Positions 45,917 through 55,760 of a DNA stretch of 64,000 bases are shown here, in pieces. The notes beneath the pieces were generated by a model, which was not told the DNA's origin, did not search any database, and worked only from the letters and a program-made list of their open reading frames with translations. Position numbers and translations under genes: made by a program. Origin of the DNA: Anseongella ginsenosidimutans (GTDB lineage Bacteria; Bacteroidota; Bacteroidia; Sphingobacteriales; Sphingobacteriaceae); contig NZ_CP042432.1 of the NCBI RefSeq assembly GCF_008033235.1, forward strand, positions 3,038,001-3,102,000. Direction: 5' to 3'. Each line of letters begins with the position of its first letter. Position 1 is the stretch's first letter.

Positions 45917-48900
45917 TCAGACTGTTTTTACAGCTTCGGCTTCCGCTTTCTCTTCCGCAGGCTTCTTCTTAATGAATTCCACCACTACCGGTGTTGCCAC
46001 GAAAAGAGAGGAATAAGTACCAAAAATGATACCAATGAGCATGGCGAAAGAAAACCCTCTCAGTACTTCGCCGCCGAAGATGAAGAGAATGACCAGCACC
46101 AGCATGGTACACAATCCGGTGACGACCGTACGGCTAAGGGTACTGTTCAATGCGTTATTGATAACAGTAGGCAGGGATTCGTTTTTGCTGTGATGAAGCC
46201 CCATGTATTCCCTTACGCGGTCAAAGATCACGATCGTATCGTTGATCGAATAACCCATTACCGTAAGTGCGGCGGCAATGAACTGCTGGTCAATATCCAG
46301 CGAAAACGGCAGCCACCCGTCGAAGATGGTAAAGATGGCCAGCAGCACAAGCACGTCATGGGCAAGTGCTACCAATGCGCCCATACCAAACTGCCAGCGT
46401 TTGAATCGCGCCAGCACATACAGGAAGACGCCAATCAGGGCCAGCAATACCGCGTACACGGCCGATCTTTTTATGTCGCTGGCAATGGTTGGGCCAACTT
46501 TCTGAATGCTTTGGATAACATAATCAGGGCCGACAGCCTGGAGGCCTTCTTCCAGTTTCTGGCGGGCTGCGGATTCAGCGGTTGCACTTGCACTATCAAT
46601 CAGGTAGGTGGTCGTTATTTTAACCTGGCTGAAGTCTCCATACGTTTTTACTTCCGGCTCCGCTCCGAACTGCACTTCCAACGCGTTTCTTACATCATTA
46701 GTGGAAACATTTTCATTGAAGTCCACCACGTAAGTCCGGCCGCCCTTGAAATCGACACCGAGGCTGAAACCTTTAACGAACATGGATACCACTCCGGCAA
46801 GAATGATCGCAGCGGAAATGATGTAGAACTTTTTCCGTCCGGCGATAAAATCGAATTTGGAATCGCGGAACCATCTTTCCGTTAATTTAGTAGAGAAAGT
46901 GACCTTCCTTTCCTTGCTCAGCAGCGTTTCAAAGATGAGGCGGCTGATAAAGATCGCGGTAAACATAGAGGTCAGGATGCCGATCACCAGCGTAGTGGCA
47001 AAGCCCAGGATGGGGCCGGAGCCGAAGATCCAGAGAATGATCCCTACCAGCAAGGTAGTGACATTGGAGTCAATAATGGCGGAATAGGCATGCCTGAAGC
47101 CGTCCGGGATCGCCTTTTTCAGGCTTTTCCCCAGATCAAGCTCTTCTTTGATGCGCTCGTAGATAAGCACATTGGCATCTACCGCCATCCCGATGGTGAG
47201 TACGATACCGGCAATTCCGGGCAAAGTGAGTACGGCTCCCCATGCGGCAAGTACGCCCATGAGGAAAAAGAGGTTCACCAGCAGCGCGATATTGGCTACC
47301 CAACCGGCCCTGGCATAATAAAATACCATAAAAACAAGTACCACCACAAAACCCACCAGGGAAGAAATAAGCCCGCTCTGGATAGATTCCTGGCCAAGGG
47401 TAGGGCCTACGATCGCTTCTTCCACGATCTTGGCTGGAGCAGGCATACGGCCGGCCTTCAGCACGTTGGCAAGGTCCTGGGTTTGTTCAACGGTAAAGCT
47501 TCCGCTGATCTGCGAAACGCCGCCGCCGATCTCCGAAGCTACCCTCGGTGCAGAATAAACCACTCCGTCTAGCACAATGGCTACCGATTTATTATCGTTC
47601 TCGTTACCGGCAACACCTGCAGCTTCCGCAGTAATACGGCGCCATTCGCGCGCGCCTACGCTATTCATGGACATAACCACTTCCGGCTGCCCGTTCTGGC
47701 CGAAGTCACTGCGCGCGTCGGAGATCACATCACCTGCAAGGGCCGGGCCCGCATCGCGGCCTGCCGCTTTAAGGACATAAAGCTGGTAGGTATTATTTTC
47801 ATCGATCGGGTTAACGCTCCAGGCGAAGACCAGGTCGGAAGGGAAATTAGCTCTTATCGCGGGCATGGACAGGTACTCCATTACTTTGGCAGTATCCCGC
47901 TGGGAAGCATAGCCTATTGTGGGTCCGGGAGCAGGCACCTGCTGTCCGGCCTGGCCGGTCATGATAGCCGGTGAAAGAACGGCAAAAAGCGGGTTCTGAT
48001 CGGCAAACTCGGATGCCAGGGCTGCCGCATTGCCCGTATCGCTGGCGGTACTGTCGGAACCTATCTTCTCAAGCAGTGACAGCGCCTCTTCATTTCCCGC
48101 GGTATCGCTTTCAGCTCCGGTTGCAGGGGAGGCCGCAGAAGAAGTGTCGGCCGTTCCCGGCGCATCGCCGGTGTTTTCCTTGTCTAATTCCAGTATTCCC
48201 GCCAGGCTGGTATTGGCCGCCATCAGGGAGTTGATCACTTCGGAATTATCATAGGTTTTCCAGAATTCCAGTTTTGCCGAACCCTGCAGCAGCTTTCGCA
48301 CGCGTTCGGGATCGTCTACACCGGGAAGCTCCACGGCGATGCGGTTATTCCCTGCCTTCTGCACATTCGGCTGGCTTACGCCGAACTTGTCCACACGGGT
48401 ACGGATAATATTGAATGCGCGTTCAAACGCGCCGTTTGCTTCCTCGTTCAGGAATTGCTCTACCTGCTGGTTGGATGAATTGAGGTTGATCCTTGCCTGG
48501 TTCTCCGGGGTGGCGAAAATTGCGGATAACTTGCCGTTCGGTGCAAGGGACTCGTAGGCATCCACAAAAAGCGACACAAAGCTTTGCTGGCTGTTTACCG
48601 CCTGCTTCTGCGCTTGCTCAAGCGCCTGGTTAAAGGTAGGGTCTTCACTGTAATTGGCCAGCGCCCTTACCAGTTCGGTCAGGGACACCTCCAGGGTTAC
48701 GTTCATTCCGCCTTTAAGGTCAAGGCCCAGGTTAAGCTGGCGTTCCTTTACTTCCTGGTAAGTATATTGGTCAATTCCCAGGTCATACACCACTTCGGTG
48801 GACATGGAGTCCAGGTATCTTTTCTCCAGTTCTTCATTACCGTTGGCATGTATTTCTGCCTTCTGCGCTACTCTCCAGGACACATAGGTAAATGACAAAG

Positions 48901-48961
48901 CATATACACAGGCTATCGCGAAAATAATGGCCAAGAACCTGATAGCTCCTTTTCCTTGCAT
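45917..48961 (-). CDS. secDF: Fused protein translocase subunit SecDF
   Basis: 1014 residues. SecD and SecF in one chain use the proton gradient to help pull secreted proteins through SecYEG. Helix 1 is RFLAIIFAIACVYALSFTYV; the P1 domain has LGLDLKGGMNVTLEV; the SecD half ends with GMAVDANVLIYERIKEEL. The SecF half starts about residue 690 with LGVDFKGGRTYVVDFNE and has YSINDTIVIFDRVRE. Twelve helices are expected. An Ala/Ser/Thr/Glu-rich insert of about 60 residues lies in P1 (near 270-335), as seen in other Bacteroidota. A TAGATTTG box at 49015-49022 probably drives it. Confidence 0.96.
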   Translation of the reverse strand: MQGKGAIRFLAIIFAIACVYALSFTYVSWRVAQKAEIHANGNEELEKRYLDSMSTEVVYDLGIDQYTYQEVKERQLNLGLDLKGGMNVTLEVSLTELVRALANYSEDPTFNQALEQAQKQAVNSQQSFVSLFVDAYESLAPNGKLSAIFATPENQARINLNSSNQQVEQFLNEEANGAFERAFNIIRTRVDKFGVSQPNVQKAGNNRIAVELPGVDDPERVRKLLQGSAKLEFWKTYDNSEVINSLMAANTSLAGILELDKENTGDAPGTADTSSAASPATGAESDTAGNEEALSLLEKIGSDSTASDTGNAAALASEFADQNPLFAVLSPAIMTGQAGQQVPAPGPTIGYASQRDTAKVMEYLSMPAIRANFPSDLVFAWSVNPIDENNTYQLYVLKAAGRDAGPALAGDVISDARSDFGQNGQPEVVMSMNSVGAREWRRITAEAAGVAGNENDNKSVAIVLDGVVYSAPRVASEIGGGVSQISGSFTVEQTQDLANVLKAGRMPAPAKIVEEAIVGPTLGQESIQSGLISSLVGFVVVLVFMVFYYARAGWVANIALLVNLFFLMGVLAAWGAVLTLPGIAGIVLTIGMAVDANVLIYERIKEELDLGKSLKKAIPDGFRHAYSAIIDSNVTTLLVGIILWIFGSGPILGFATTLVIGILTSMFTAIFISRLIFETLLSKERKVTFSTKLTERWFRDSKFDFIAGRKKFYIISAAIILAGVVSMFVKGFSLGVDFKGGRTYVVDFNENVSTNDVRNALEVQFGAEPEVKTYGDFSQVKITTTYLIDSASATAESAARQKLEEGLQAVGPDYVIQSIQKVGPTIASDIKRSAVYAVLLALIGVFLYVLARFKRWQFGMGALVALAHDVLVLLAIFTIFDGWLPFSLDIDQQFIAAALTVMGYSINDTIVIFDRVREYMGLHHSKNESLPTVINNALNSTLSRTVVTGLCTMLVLVILFIFGGEVLRGFSFAMLIGIIFGTYSSLFVATPVVVEFIKKKPAEEKAEAEAVKTV

Positions 48962-49014
48962 AGTTTGGTTATGTTTAAAGTAAAAATCTTGACAACGTTA
49001 AATTTTTAAGGACG

Positions 49015-49022
49015 CAAATCTA
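49015..49022 (-). promoter_or_regulatory. -7 promoter box of secDF, within the folA stop codon
   Basis: TAGATTTG on the minus strand starts with the TAG stop codon of folA and lies 53 bases before the secDF ATG. It predicts a leader of about 45 bases. Confidence 0.45.
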
Positions 49023-49511
49023 ATTATTTTTTCGCTGATAGGTCACAAAAGAAAAATCAAAGGGGTTTTTTTCATTGGACGGGTGATCTTCGCGAAAAGT
49101 TTCCTCCCAAACCTGTTCATCTATTTCCGGGAAAAATGCGTCCCCGGGGAATTGTTGGTGTATTTCCGTAATATACAGCGTGCCCGCTATTCCCATTGCC
49201 TGGCGGTAAATTTCACCGCCCCCGATAATAAATACATTCTCTTCCTGGCTGCTGATCTGCACCGCCTCTTCCAGGGAATGCACCACTTCGCAGCCGGGGG
49301 CATCGTAATCCTCCTGGCGGGTAATAATAATGTTCTCCCTGCTGGGCAGCGCCTTTCCGATGGATTCAAAGGTTTTCCTCCCCATGATCACCGTGCTGCC
49401 CGTAGTAAGTTCCCGGAAATGTTTCAGGTCTGCGGGCAGGTGCCAGATAAGCCGGTTGTCTTTTCCTATCACATTGTTTTCGGCCTTGGCGGCGAGGATA
49501 CTGAGATTCAT
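49020..49511 (-). CDS. folA: Dihydrofolate reductase FolA
   Basis: 163 residues. It reduces dihydrofolate with NADPH, regenerating the cofactor consumed by ThyA. It reads NLSILAAKAENNVIGKDNRLIWHLPADLKHF, then VIMGRKTFESIGKALPSRENIIITR and VFIIGGGEIYRQAM, all hallmark DHFR segments. It begins 8 bases after the thyA stop, so thyA-folA form an operon. Confidence 0.96.
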   Translation of the reverse strand: MNLSILAAKAENNVIGKDNRLIWHLPADLKHFRELTTGSTVIMGRKTFESIGKALPSRENIIITRQEDYDAPGCEVVHSLEEAVQISSQEENVFIIGGGEIYRQAMGIAGTLYITEIHQQFPGDAFFPEIDEQVWEETFREDHPSNEKNPFDFSFVTYQRKNN

Positions 49512-49519
49512 AATGCGTA

Positions 49520-50314
49520 TTATACAGCTACCGCGGCTTTAATATGCGGGTGAGGGTCGTAATCGCTCAGTGTAAAATCTTCAAATTTAAAATCAAAGAT
49601 ATTCTTAATTTCCGGGTTCAGGCGCATTTGGGGCAGGGGCCGTGGCTCCCGGCCGAGCTGCAGCTTTACCTGTTCCAGGTGATTCTTATACAGATGGGCG
49701 TCTCCTAAGGTATGAATGAACTCGCCAGGCTGTAAACCGCAGACCTGCGCCACCATAAGGGTAAGCAGGGCATAAGATGCGATATTGAAGGGAACGCCCA
49801 GGAAAATATCGGCGCTGCGCTGGTACAGCTGACACGAAAGTTTACCCTCCGCCACGTAAAACTGGAACAGCGCATGGCAGGGAGGGAGGGCCATTTTATT
49901 GATGTCGGCCACATTCCAGGCGCTTACGATAATGCGCCGCGAATCCGGGTTGTTTCGCAGCGTTTGAATTACCTGGCTGATCTGGTCAACGTGACCGCCG
50001 TCAGGAAGCGGCCAGGACCGCCATTGGTAACCGTAAACCGGTCCGAGTTCTCCGTTTTCAGCCGCCCATTCGTCCCAGATACTTACCCCGTTCTCTTTCA
50101 GGTAAGCGATATTGGTTTCCCCGCGAAGAAACCAGATCAGCTCATGAATAATAGACCGCAGGTGCAGTTTCTTGGTTGTCAGCATGGGAAAGCCCGCCGC
50201 AAGGTCAAACCGCATCTGGTAACCGAAAACACTTAAAGTTCCCGTGCCGGTGCGATCTTCTTTCACCGCGCCATGGTCCAGCACATGCTGCATCAGGTTC
50301 AGGTATTGCTTCAT
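49520..50314 (-). CDS. thyA: Thymidylate synthase ThyA
   Basis: 264 residues, the same length as the E. coli enzyme. It methylates dUMP with methylene-tetrahydrofolate. The catalytic Cys is C146 in [12 protein letters not shown]; folate and dUMP segments include [37 protein letters not shown] and [15 protein letters not shown]. It is the first gene of thyA-folA and diverges from ispE with 72 bases between. A perfect -7 box lies 11 bases upstream. Confidence 0.97.
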   Translation of the reverse strand: MKQYLNLMQHVLDHGAVKEDRTGTGTLSVFGYQMRFDLAAGFPMLTTKKLHLRSIIHELIWFLRGETNIAYLKENGVSIWDEWAAENGELGPVYGYQWRSWPLPDGGHVDQISQVIQTLRNNPDSRRIIVSAWNVADINKMALPPCHALFQFYVAEGKLSCQLYQRSADIFLGVPFNIASYALLTLMVAQVCGLQPGEFIHTLGDAHLYKNHLEQVKLQLGREPRPLPQMRLNPEIKNIFDFKFEDFTLSDYDPHPHIKAAVAV

Positions 50315-50325
50315 AACGTTATCTG

Positions 50326-50333
50326 CAAATCTA
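50326..50333 (-). promoter_or_regulatory. -7 promoter box of thyA
   Basis: TAGATTTG on the minus strand, 11 bases before the thyA ATG. A near -33 TTTC lies about 20 bases further upstream. It predicts a leader of about 5 bases. Confidence 0.5.
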
Positions 50334-50386
50334 CTAATCCCCGCTTTTAAAGCGAAAAAATCGGTGAGAAAAACTATTTTCGTGCC

Positions 50387-51202
50387 ATGACCGTATTTCC
50401 CAATGCCAAGATCAATATTGGTTTAACTATTACCGGAAAGCGCAGCGATGGCTATCACAACATAGAAACGGTGTTGTATCCGCTGAAGATTTATGACGTC
50501 CTGGAAATTATTCCGAACCCGGATGGCGAAGGCCTGGAATTCAGTATTTCAGGCGAAAGCCTGGCTATCCCGGAAGAAGAGAATTTATGCGTAAAAGCCT
50601 TTCGCCTGCTGGAAGAACGTTACCGGCTGCCGGCTGTTAAAATGCATTTGCATAAGGACATTCCCTCGGGCGCTGGCCTGGGAGGAGGGTCTTCGGATGC
50701 CGCGTATACCCTGCGCTTGCTGAACGATTTATTCGGTTTAGGAATCAGCCGGGAAGGGTTAAAGGATTACGCCCGCCTCCTGGGCAGCGATTGCGCTTTT
50801 TTTATCGATAACGAACCGGTTTACGCGTTCGGAAAAGGCGATGATTTCCGCCCGGTACGTGTTGACCTGTCTGATTATTTCCTGGTTGTAGTGATGCCTG
50901 ACCTGGCCATAGCCACCGCCCGCGCGTATGCAGGAGTACGTCCGCGAAAACCCTTGTTTTCCCTGGAAGCAAAGAGTTCCAACCCGCCCGAAGAATGGAA
51001 AGCTCTCGTTCAAAATGATTTTGAAGAAACCATCTTTAAGGAGTTTCCGGAATTGTCCGGCATAAAAGAAAGCCTTTACGCAGCAGGCGCCCTGTACGCT
51101 TCTATGAGCGGGAGCGGGGCTGCCGTTTACGGTATATTCAGGGAAAAAGTGCATTTACCGGAACTGGAGGGCGATTGCAGGGTGTTTTATGACGCCGGGT
51201 AA
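50387..51202 (+). CDS. ispE: 4-diphosphocytidyl-2-C-methyl-D-erythritol kinase IspE
   Basis: 271 residues. It phosphorylates CDP-methylerythritol in the MEP isoprenoid pathway. A GHMP kinase: [27 protein letters not shown] at the N-terminus, the ATP loop [21 protein letters not shown] and [13 protein letters not shown] near the C-terminus. It diverges from thyA; TATTTTCG, a 7-of-8 match to the -7 box, ends 4 bases before the ATG. The next gene converges on it. Confidence 0.95.
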   Translation: MTVFPNAKINIGLTITGKRSDGYHNIETVLYPLKIYDVLEIIPNPDGEGLEFSISGESLAIPEEENLCVKAFRLLEERYRLPAVKMHLHKDIPSGAGLGGGSSDAAYTLRLLNDLFGLGISREGLKDYARLLGSDCAFFIDNEPVYAFGKGDDFRPVRVDLSDYFLVVVMPDLAIATARAYAGVRPRKPLFSLEAKSSNPPEEWKALVQNDFEETIFKEFPELSGIKESLYAAGALYASMSGSGAAVYGIFREKVHLPELEGDCRVFYDAG

Positions 51203-51251
51203 AACCCGGTTAGTCAACCTCGCACCTATGTCAATGCCTGGCAAAAATCAC

Positions 51252-51593
51252 TTACAGGCTACGATCCCTGCCCAGGTCCCTGTCCCCGTCCCTGTCATTT
51301 TCATCCCGGATATATTGGCGGTCTTCCGGGTCAAGGGGACGGGTTGTTTCCGGATGTCTTTCTTTTACGATCACTGTTTCCTTTACCCTTCTTCTCCTGC
51401 CCATCCGGCCCCCCATGTAGCCCGCGAGGAAGCAGATAAGCGCTGTTGCGACCAGGAAAATTGATTTGTACACCTGGAGGACGGGCCCGTTGCTTCCCGG
51501 CACCAGTTTAATGTCCATTAGTTCGAAATTCAGCATGAACAGGTACGTGACAGCCGCTGTGACGATCACAATGAAGATGGTTTTAAAGCTCAT
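51252..51593 (-). CDS. Small membrane protein, unknown family
   Basis: 113 residues with two predicted helices (TIFIVIVTAAVTYLFMLNF and SIFLVATALICFLAGYMGG), then an Arg-rich cytoplasmic stretch (RMGRRRRVKET) and a C-terminal tail of alternating Asp and Arg. The overall shape resembles LapA/DUF1049 proteins, but I cannot assign it. Its start overlaps the stop of the upstream 953-residue gene by 4 bases, so they are coupled. Confidence 0.65.
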   Translation of the reverse strand: MSFKTIFIVIVTAAVTYLFMLNFELMDIKLVPGSNGPVLQVYKSIFLVATALICFLAGYMGGRMGRRRRVKETVIVKERHPETTRPLDPEDRQYIRDENDRDGDRDLGRDRSL

Positions 51594-54451
51594 GGCGCTA
51601 AATTATAATTTAATATCAATTCGAGAAAGGGTGATTTAACTTGCTTGTTATTAAAAAAGACAACTTTCGTTCCAATATCAAATTCCGGGAGGTACAGCCT
51701 GAAAAAATGCACGTCCGCCCGCAGCTCAAACCCGTAGGAATCCGGGGCCTCTGCCTTGCTGAGATTCTCATAATCGGCAAACAGGCCGGCTTTAATACGT
51801 TTAATATACGCAAAAGTTCCTAATTCCAAATCGGGATAAGCCAGCGGGAACCGGTAGTCCAGCAACAGGGTGTTTTCCAGGGGGCCGCTGCGCGGAAGGT
51901 GGGAAGCGCCGCTGATCTCGGGTATTTCATTGGTCACGCGGTATTGCCCGTTGCCTTCCTGAAAGTTAAAGCCCGCGGAAAAGGAATGATGCCTGAAAAG
52001 CCCGGGGAAATAGAACTGGCTGCGGAAGGCGAAAAAGTTCCCTTGTAGCCGGGGGTCAAACAGGAGGCTCCGGTGAAGCAGCGAAACGGACTGGCCAAAG
52101 CGGGGAGCCAGATCGCGCGGGCTTTTTATCTGCTGGCGGATAAATGAAAAGCGATTCACCCAGGGAAAGCTGATCTCCCTGATGAAATTGCCCGGGGCGT
52201 TCTGCAGCGCATACCTTGAAGTATAACTGCTGCCCGTTGAAAGCCGCAGGGCATAGAGGTAATTCCGCCTGGTGAAACTCAGCGGAATTCCGGCCGAAAA
52301 CTCCACTTTATGTTCTCTCCAGCTAAAGGAACGGGCTGCCTGGCCTTGCCCGGCAACCGCGTCCCGCTTCCAGTTAAGGTAATCGAGGGAAAAGACCGGG
52401 TATAACCCCTTGAACTCCATTCCCGCCGTATACTCGCTGCTCCCCAGGCTCAGGTTGTAGTTATAGCCCGCCTGGACGGAGAATGTATTCAGCAGATTAT
52501 TGGATTTCAGGCGGAGCCCAAGCAGGTAATTATCATCGTCATTTATTCCCGCAGTGGGGCTGATGCTGTGAAAATTGAAGGTCCGGCCGGCCCCTTTATA
52601 GTCCGCTACCGGGTAATGTTTGGAAGGAATGCTTTCCGCCAGGTCCTTGCGGGGAGTGTTTCCAGGAACGGGCGCTGAAAAATTTTCGAATGTGTTTTCA
52701 AATGGCCCTTTCTTCGCCCGGGTCAGCGTGTCAAGGTCTATGCGGGAGACATTCATTCCTTCAGGAACAAAGTTGTTGAACAACAGGCTGTTTTCCTTGT
52801 CATTATAATCAGGGTGAACGGCTCCGAAACGGGCCTGGCTAAGCTGCCTTATTTCTCCGCCGGGAAGATCGAGGATGAAGATGTTTTCTATCCCGTTATA
52901 ATGGGACTGGAAGATCACCTGCGCCCCGGTTTTTCCTGCAAATTGGGGAAAGCTGGAGTCAAAACGACCGGCTTCCATCACAATCCGGAAAGTATCGCTG
53001 CCGGTTTCGTAAATCCCTATGCTGCGGCCTTCATCGCCGGTAAGCATAAACACGATTCGCCGGCCCGCTTTATCCAGGGAGGGATAATGCAGCTGGCGGC
53101 TGAACTTCTGTGATTCCCATAATTGTTCGCCGGTGGTCGCATCCAGCATTACCAGGCTATGTTGATTATCGGTTCCGGTTTTAACAGCGACAATTCTTTT
53201 TCCATCCGCGGAAAGGGAAGGGGAAAACAAGCGGGATCGCCTGGTGAGCTGCCTGACCTTCTTTTGTTCCAGGTCGTAAATATTGATAACCGAGTAGTCG
53301 CGGTACTGATACCTGGGATCGTACTTTAATTCATCCCATACTATTTTACCGGCTGCATAATCGAACCAGGGTATTAACTGGGGGCCTATGTTCAGAAGCC
53401 TGGTTACGCGGCCCGCGGAATCGATCCGGACAAAGGCAGGGGCGTCCCCGTACCCGCGCCGCAGGCAGATAAAGGCCTTGTTTTCCAGGGAATGGGGGTG
53501 GAAATAATCGGTTTTTACCTCGTTTTCCCTCGGATTCAGGCCGGGATAGATAGCCGGATCCAGCTTTTGCAGCTGCGCTTTCCAATGGTCTTCCAGTGTG
53601 GTTGCCGTTGCGTAAAACAGGTCCGCGTTACCCATACCTGTATGTTTTTTCAGCGAGGAGGAAAAGGCTCCGGGCAGCGGGGATCGCAGGATAGCGGTTC
53701 TTAGTATTTTCCTGTAGATGGAATCCGGGTAACTCCTTCGGATCCTGGAAGCCATGAAATAGCCCATCCGGTAATAATCAGGGACGTTATCTTTGAAGGA
53801 GCCGAAGAAGTATTTTGAATAGGAATAATCTTTCCCCGATAGCAGGTTTGCCCTGAACTCTCTTTCCCAGGATGGCATTCTCCCTCTTCCCGCCGGGGTG
53901 AGCGCGGTTTCGGTAATAACCGCGTCACCTTCAATCAGCCAGATGGGGATGGATGCACCGAAAATTGCAAACTGGAATTCCTGGATGAGCGGAAAGCGGA
54001 TCTTTTTCGTCCGGATAACATGATTGATCTGGGCCACATGCCTTAATTCATGCGCCGCCAGCCTGGTCATCCAGTCAACCGGTTCGTTATCCTGCGGCGG
54101 CGTCGTAAAAAGTTCCACCCGCCGGGGCCCCATGATCACGAAGCCGTTGGAGATCACGGTTTGGTTTTGAAGGATCACCGGTGTTTTCTCAGGGAAGGGG
54201 CCGAATATCGCGGACTCATATTCCCTAAGATGTTCGAGGATATTCGCCGTACGCTGGGCTTCGGCCGAGATGCTCTCAGGGAACAGCAATTGAAAATGAG
54301 GGGTCTCGATCTTCTTCCAGTTTAAGCCGGGAGGGTTCTGCCCATAATCCACCAGCTGCGCTCGGGCATCAAAAGAAGTCATTAATGAAGAAGCTGCTAT
54401 TAATACATTGATTATTAATAGGCTATAATTTATCACAGCGCGATCTCCCAT
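51590..54451 (-). CDS. Predicted metalloprotease-propeller-outer-membrane barrel protein
   Basis: 953 residues with a signal peptide (INYSLLIINVLIAASSLMTSFDARAQ). Residues about 45-330 look like a gluzincin (peptidase MA-like) domain: HELRH at 134-138 is an HExxH zinc motif, and WLIEGDAVITE (171-181) could give the third ligand E174. Residues about 330-620 have WD40/TolB-like propeller repeats (SLSADGKRIVAVKTG, SLDKAGRRIVFMLTGDEG, DLPGGEIRQLSQARFG). The last 320 residues, from DDDNYLLGLRLKSNN to ELILNYNLAP, alternate as beta strands and end like an outer-membrane barrel. Function unknown; see findings. Confidence 0.75.
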   Translation of the reverse strand: MGDRAVINYSLLIINVLIAASSLMTSFDARAQLVDYGQNPPGLNWKKIETPHFQLLFPESISAEAQRTANILEHLREYESAIFGPFPEKTPVILQNQTVISNGFVIMGPRRVELFTTPPQDNEPVDWMTRLAAHELRHVAQINHVIRTKKIRFPLIQEFQFAIFGASIPIWLIEGDAVITETALTPAGRGRMPSWEREFRANLLSGKDYSYSKYFFGSFKDNVPDYYRMGYFMASRIRRSYPDSIYRKILRTAILRSPLPGAFSSSLKKHTGMGNADLFYATATTLEDHWKAQLQKLDPAIYPGLNPRENEVKTDYFHPHSLENKAFICLRRGYGDAPAFVRIDSAGRVTRLLNIGPQLIPWFDYAAGKIVWDELKYDPRYQYRDYSVINIYDLEQKKVRQLTRRSRLFSPSLSADGKRIVAVKTGTDNQHSLVMLDATTGEQLWESQKFSRQLHYPSLDKAGRRIVFMLTGDEGRSIGIYETGSDTFRIVMEAGRFDSSFPQFAGKTGAQVIFQSHYNGIENIFILDLPGGEIRQLSQARFGAVHPDYNDKENSLLFNNFVPEGMNVSRIDLDTLTRAKKGPFENTFENFSAPVPGNTPRKDLAESIPSKHYPVADYKGAGRTFNFHSISPTAGINDDDNYLLGLRLKSNNLLNTFSVQAGYNYNLSLGSSEYTAGMEFKGLYPVFSLDYLNWKRDAVAGQGQAARSFSWREHKVEFSAGIPLSFTRRNYLYALRLSTGSSYTSRYALQNAPGNFIREISFPWVNRFSFIRQQIKSPRDLAPRFGQSVSLLHRSLLFDPRLQGNFFAFRSQFYFPGLFRHHSFSAGFNFQEGNGQYRVTNEIPEISGASHLPRSGPLENTLLLDYRFPLAYPDLELGTFAYIKRIKAGLFADYENLSKAEAPDSYGFELRADVHFFRLYLPEFDIGTKVVFFNNKQVKSPFLELILNYNLAP

Positions 54452-54547
54452 GAAATGCTATTATTTTTTGCAATTATTTTTCATCAGATTCATGTATTTG
54501 TTTCGATTGATTATATTAATATATTGGTTTCTATTATATTGTGAATT

Positions 54548-55180
54548 CTATTTTACACCTGATGCGCGATAGTATTCCATTTTTTCCGTCGTTTGTACTT
54601 TCACGAGTCCCATCAGAATCAGGTTCACCAGCACCCGGGAAGCCTTTTTCCTGTTCAGCCCGGCCAGGCGGCAATAATCGCGAAATGTGATCAGTTCATG
54701 TTCCTGCAGGTAGTCCATTAAGCGCTTTTCGCGTTCGGTAAATTCCAGCAGGACATTCTCTTTTTTGCCTTTTTTTTTGAGTACCTGGACAAGGATGGGG
54801 CTTGCCAGTATACTTTTATCATTTACCCGGACATAGGCCCACCATTTGCCGTCTTCGGCCAGCGCAAAATGAGGTTTGGTCCCGCTCTCCGGGATCTCCG
54901 CCACCAGTACCAGCTTGTTGTCCATGTACACTTCCTCGAAGCCGGGAATAACAGGAGGTTTGCAATAATCGCGCCCGGCGGTTACCAGCATAAATTTTTC
55001 TTCCTCTTCCGACCGCAGTCCGGTTACTTCCCCATTATCTTCCACACCTACCAGGAGTTTTCCTCCTTTGGTATTCGCGAAAGCTGTTAGCGTCCGGGCA
55101 ATTTTTTCGTAACTGGAAATGGTTTTTTTAAAATCGACTTGCAGGCCTTCTCCTTCAAGTATCAGTTTTCTGATGTTCAT
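54548..55180 (-). CDS. AlbA_2 (Schlafen-like) domain protein
   Basis: 210 residues from MNIRKLILEGEGL (55180); a start four codons upstream (55192) is also possible. The AlbA_2 domain covers about 1-130: VDFKKTISSYEKIARTLTAFANTKGGKLLVGVEDNGEVTGL is its signature, found in DNA- or nucleotide-binding regulators. A winged-helix-like segment follows (FTEREKRLMDYLQEHELITFRDYCRLAGLNRKKASRVLVNLILMGLVKV). It may be a transcription regulator; target unknown. The DUF4442 gene ends 4 bases before the upstream start. Confidence 0.78.
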   Translation of the reverse strand: MNIRKLILEGEGLQVDFKKTISSYEKIARTLTAFANTKGGKLLVGVEDNGEVTGLRSEEEEKFMLVTAGRDYCKPPVIPGFEEVYMDNKLVLVAEIPESGTKPHFALAEDGKWWAYVRVNDKSILASPILVQVLKKKGKKENVLLEFTEREKRLMDYLQEHELITFRDYCRLAGLNRKKASRVLVNLILMGLVKVQTTEKMEYYRASGVK

Positions 55181-55196
55181 TCCCCTCTCCATGCTT

Positions 55197-55682
55197 CTAA
55201 AAACCTGAAAGCGCTTTTCCGGTAGTCCCGATCTTCCGCATATACACTTCCGTTACAGCTTCTGCGCACACTTCATCCCGGCTGTTGAGTACCTGCACGC
55301 TGTGTTTTTTTACGAATTTTCCCGCATGATCTAACTGGTACTCCGCTTCCCTGATATCTTCCTCGCTGAGAAAAAAGCTGACCCTGAGGTCGGTGTCGCC
55401 CGGTTTCCGGTAATCGATGCTCGCGCTTTTAAGCCAGCTTTGCACTTTTATACCCTTACGGGCAAATATCTGCCAGTACATGAATACATAAACAGGATCC
55501 ACCGCGCTGAAAATGGTTCCCCCGAAAATGGTTTTGTTATAGTTCCGGTTGAAAAGACTCTTTGCGATGCGTACCTCGGCCGTTCTGAATCCCGGGCCAA
55601 AGTTTTTAACGCTTATTCGCTGAAAAAGCAGGGGCGGATACAGACTTAGTACCCGGCGAGCATTTCGTTCCGATAAAATCAT
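55197..55682 (-). CDS. DUF4442 family (hotdog-fold thioesterase-like) protein
   Basis: 161 residues from MILSERNARRVLSLYPPL (55682); 17 further codons are open upstream but do not fit the family. It shows RTAEVRIAKSLFNRNYNKTIFGGTIFSAVDPVYVFMYW, the hotdog helix of DUF4442, then SWLKSASIDYRKPGDTDLRVSF. Related hotdog proteins hydrolyse acyl-CoA; no substrate is known here. It diverges from the MFS gene and precedes the AlbA_2 gene. Confidence 0.8.
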   Translation of the reverse strand: MILSERNARRVLSLYPPLLFQRISVKNFGPGFRTAEVRIAKSLFNRNYNKTIFGGTIFSAVDPVYVFMYWQIFARKGIKVQSWLKSASIDYRKPGDTDLRVSFFLSEEDIREAEYQLDHAGKFVKKHSVQVLNSRDEVCAEAVTEVYMRKIGTTGKALSGF

Positions 55683-55760
55683 TGACGTAAAAGTAATGAT
55701 TGATTTGATATCCTCCTTGCCGGATTTATGCACTTTCTCATTACTTTAGCTTAAAATTTA

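Noticed and set aside
45815-46885. 356-codon plus-strand frame opposite secDF
   Set aside because: Rich in His, Gln and Arg in the pattern of antisense translation; SecDF motifs on the minus strand explain the DNA.
54452-54547. AT-rich gap considered as a replication or integration site
   Set aside because: Only 96 bases, with no DnaA-box cluster, direct repeats or tRNA; most likely a promoter region.
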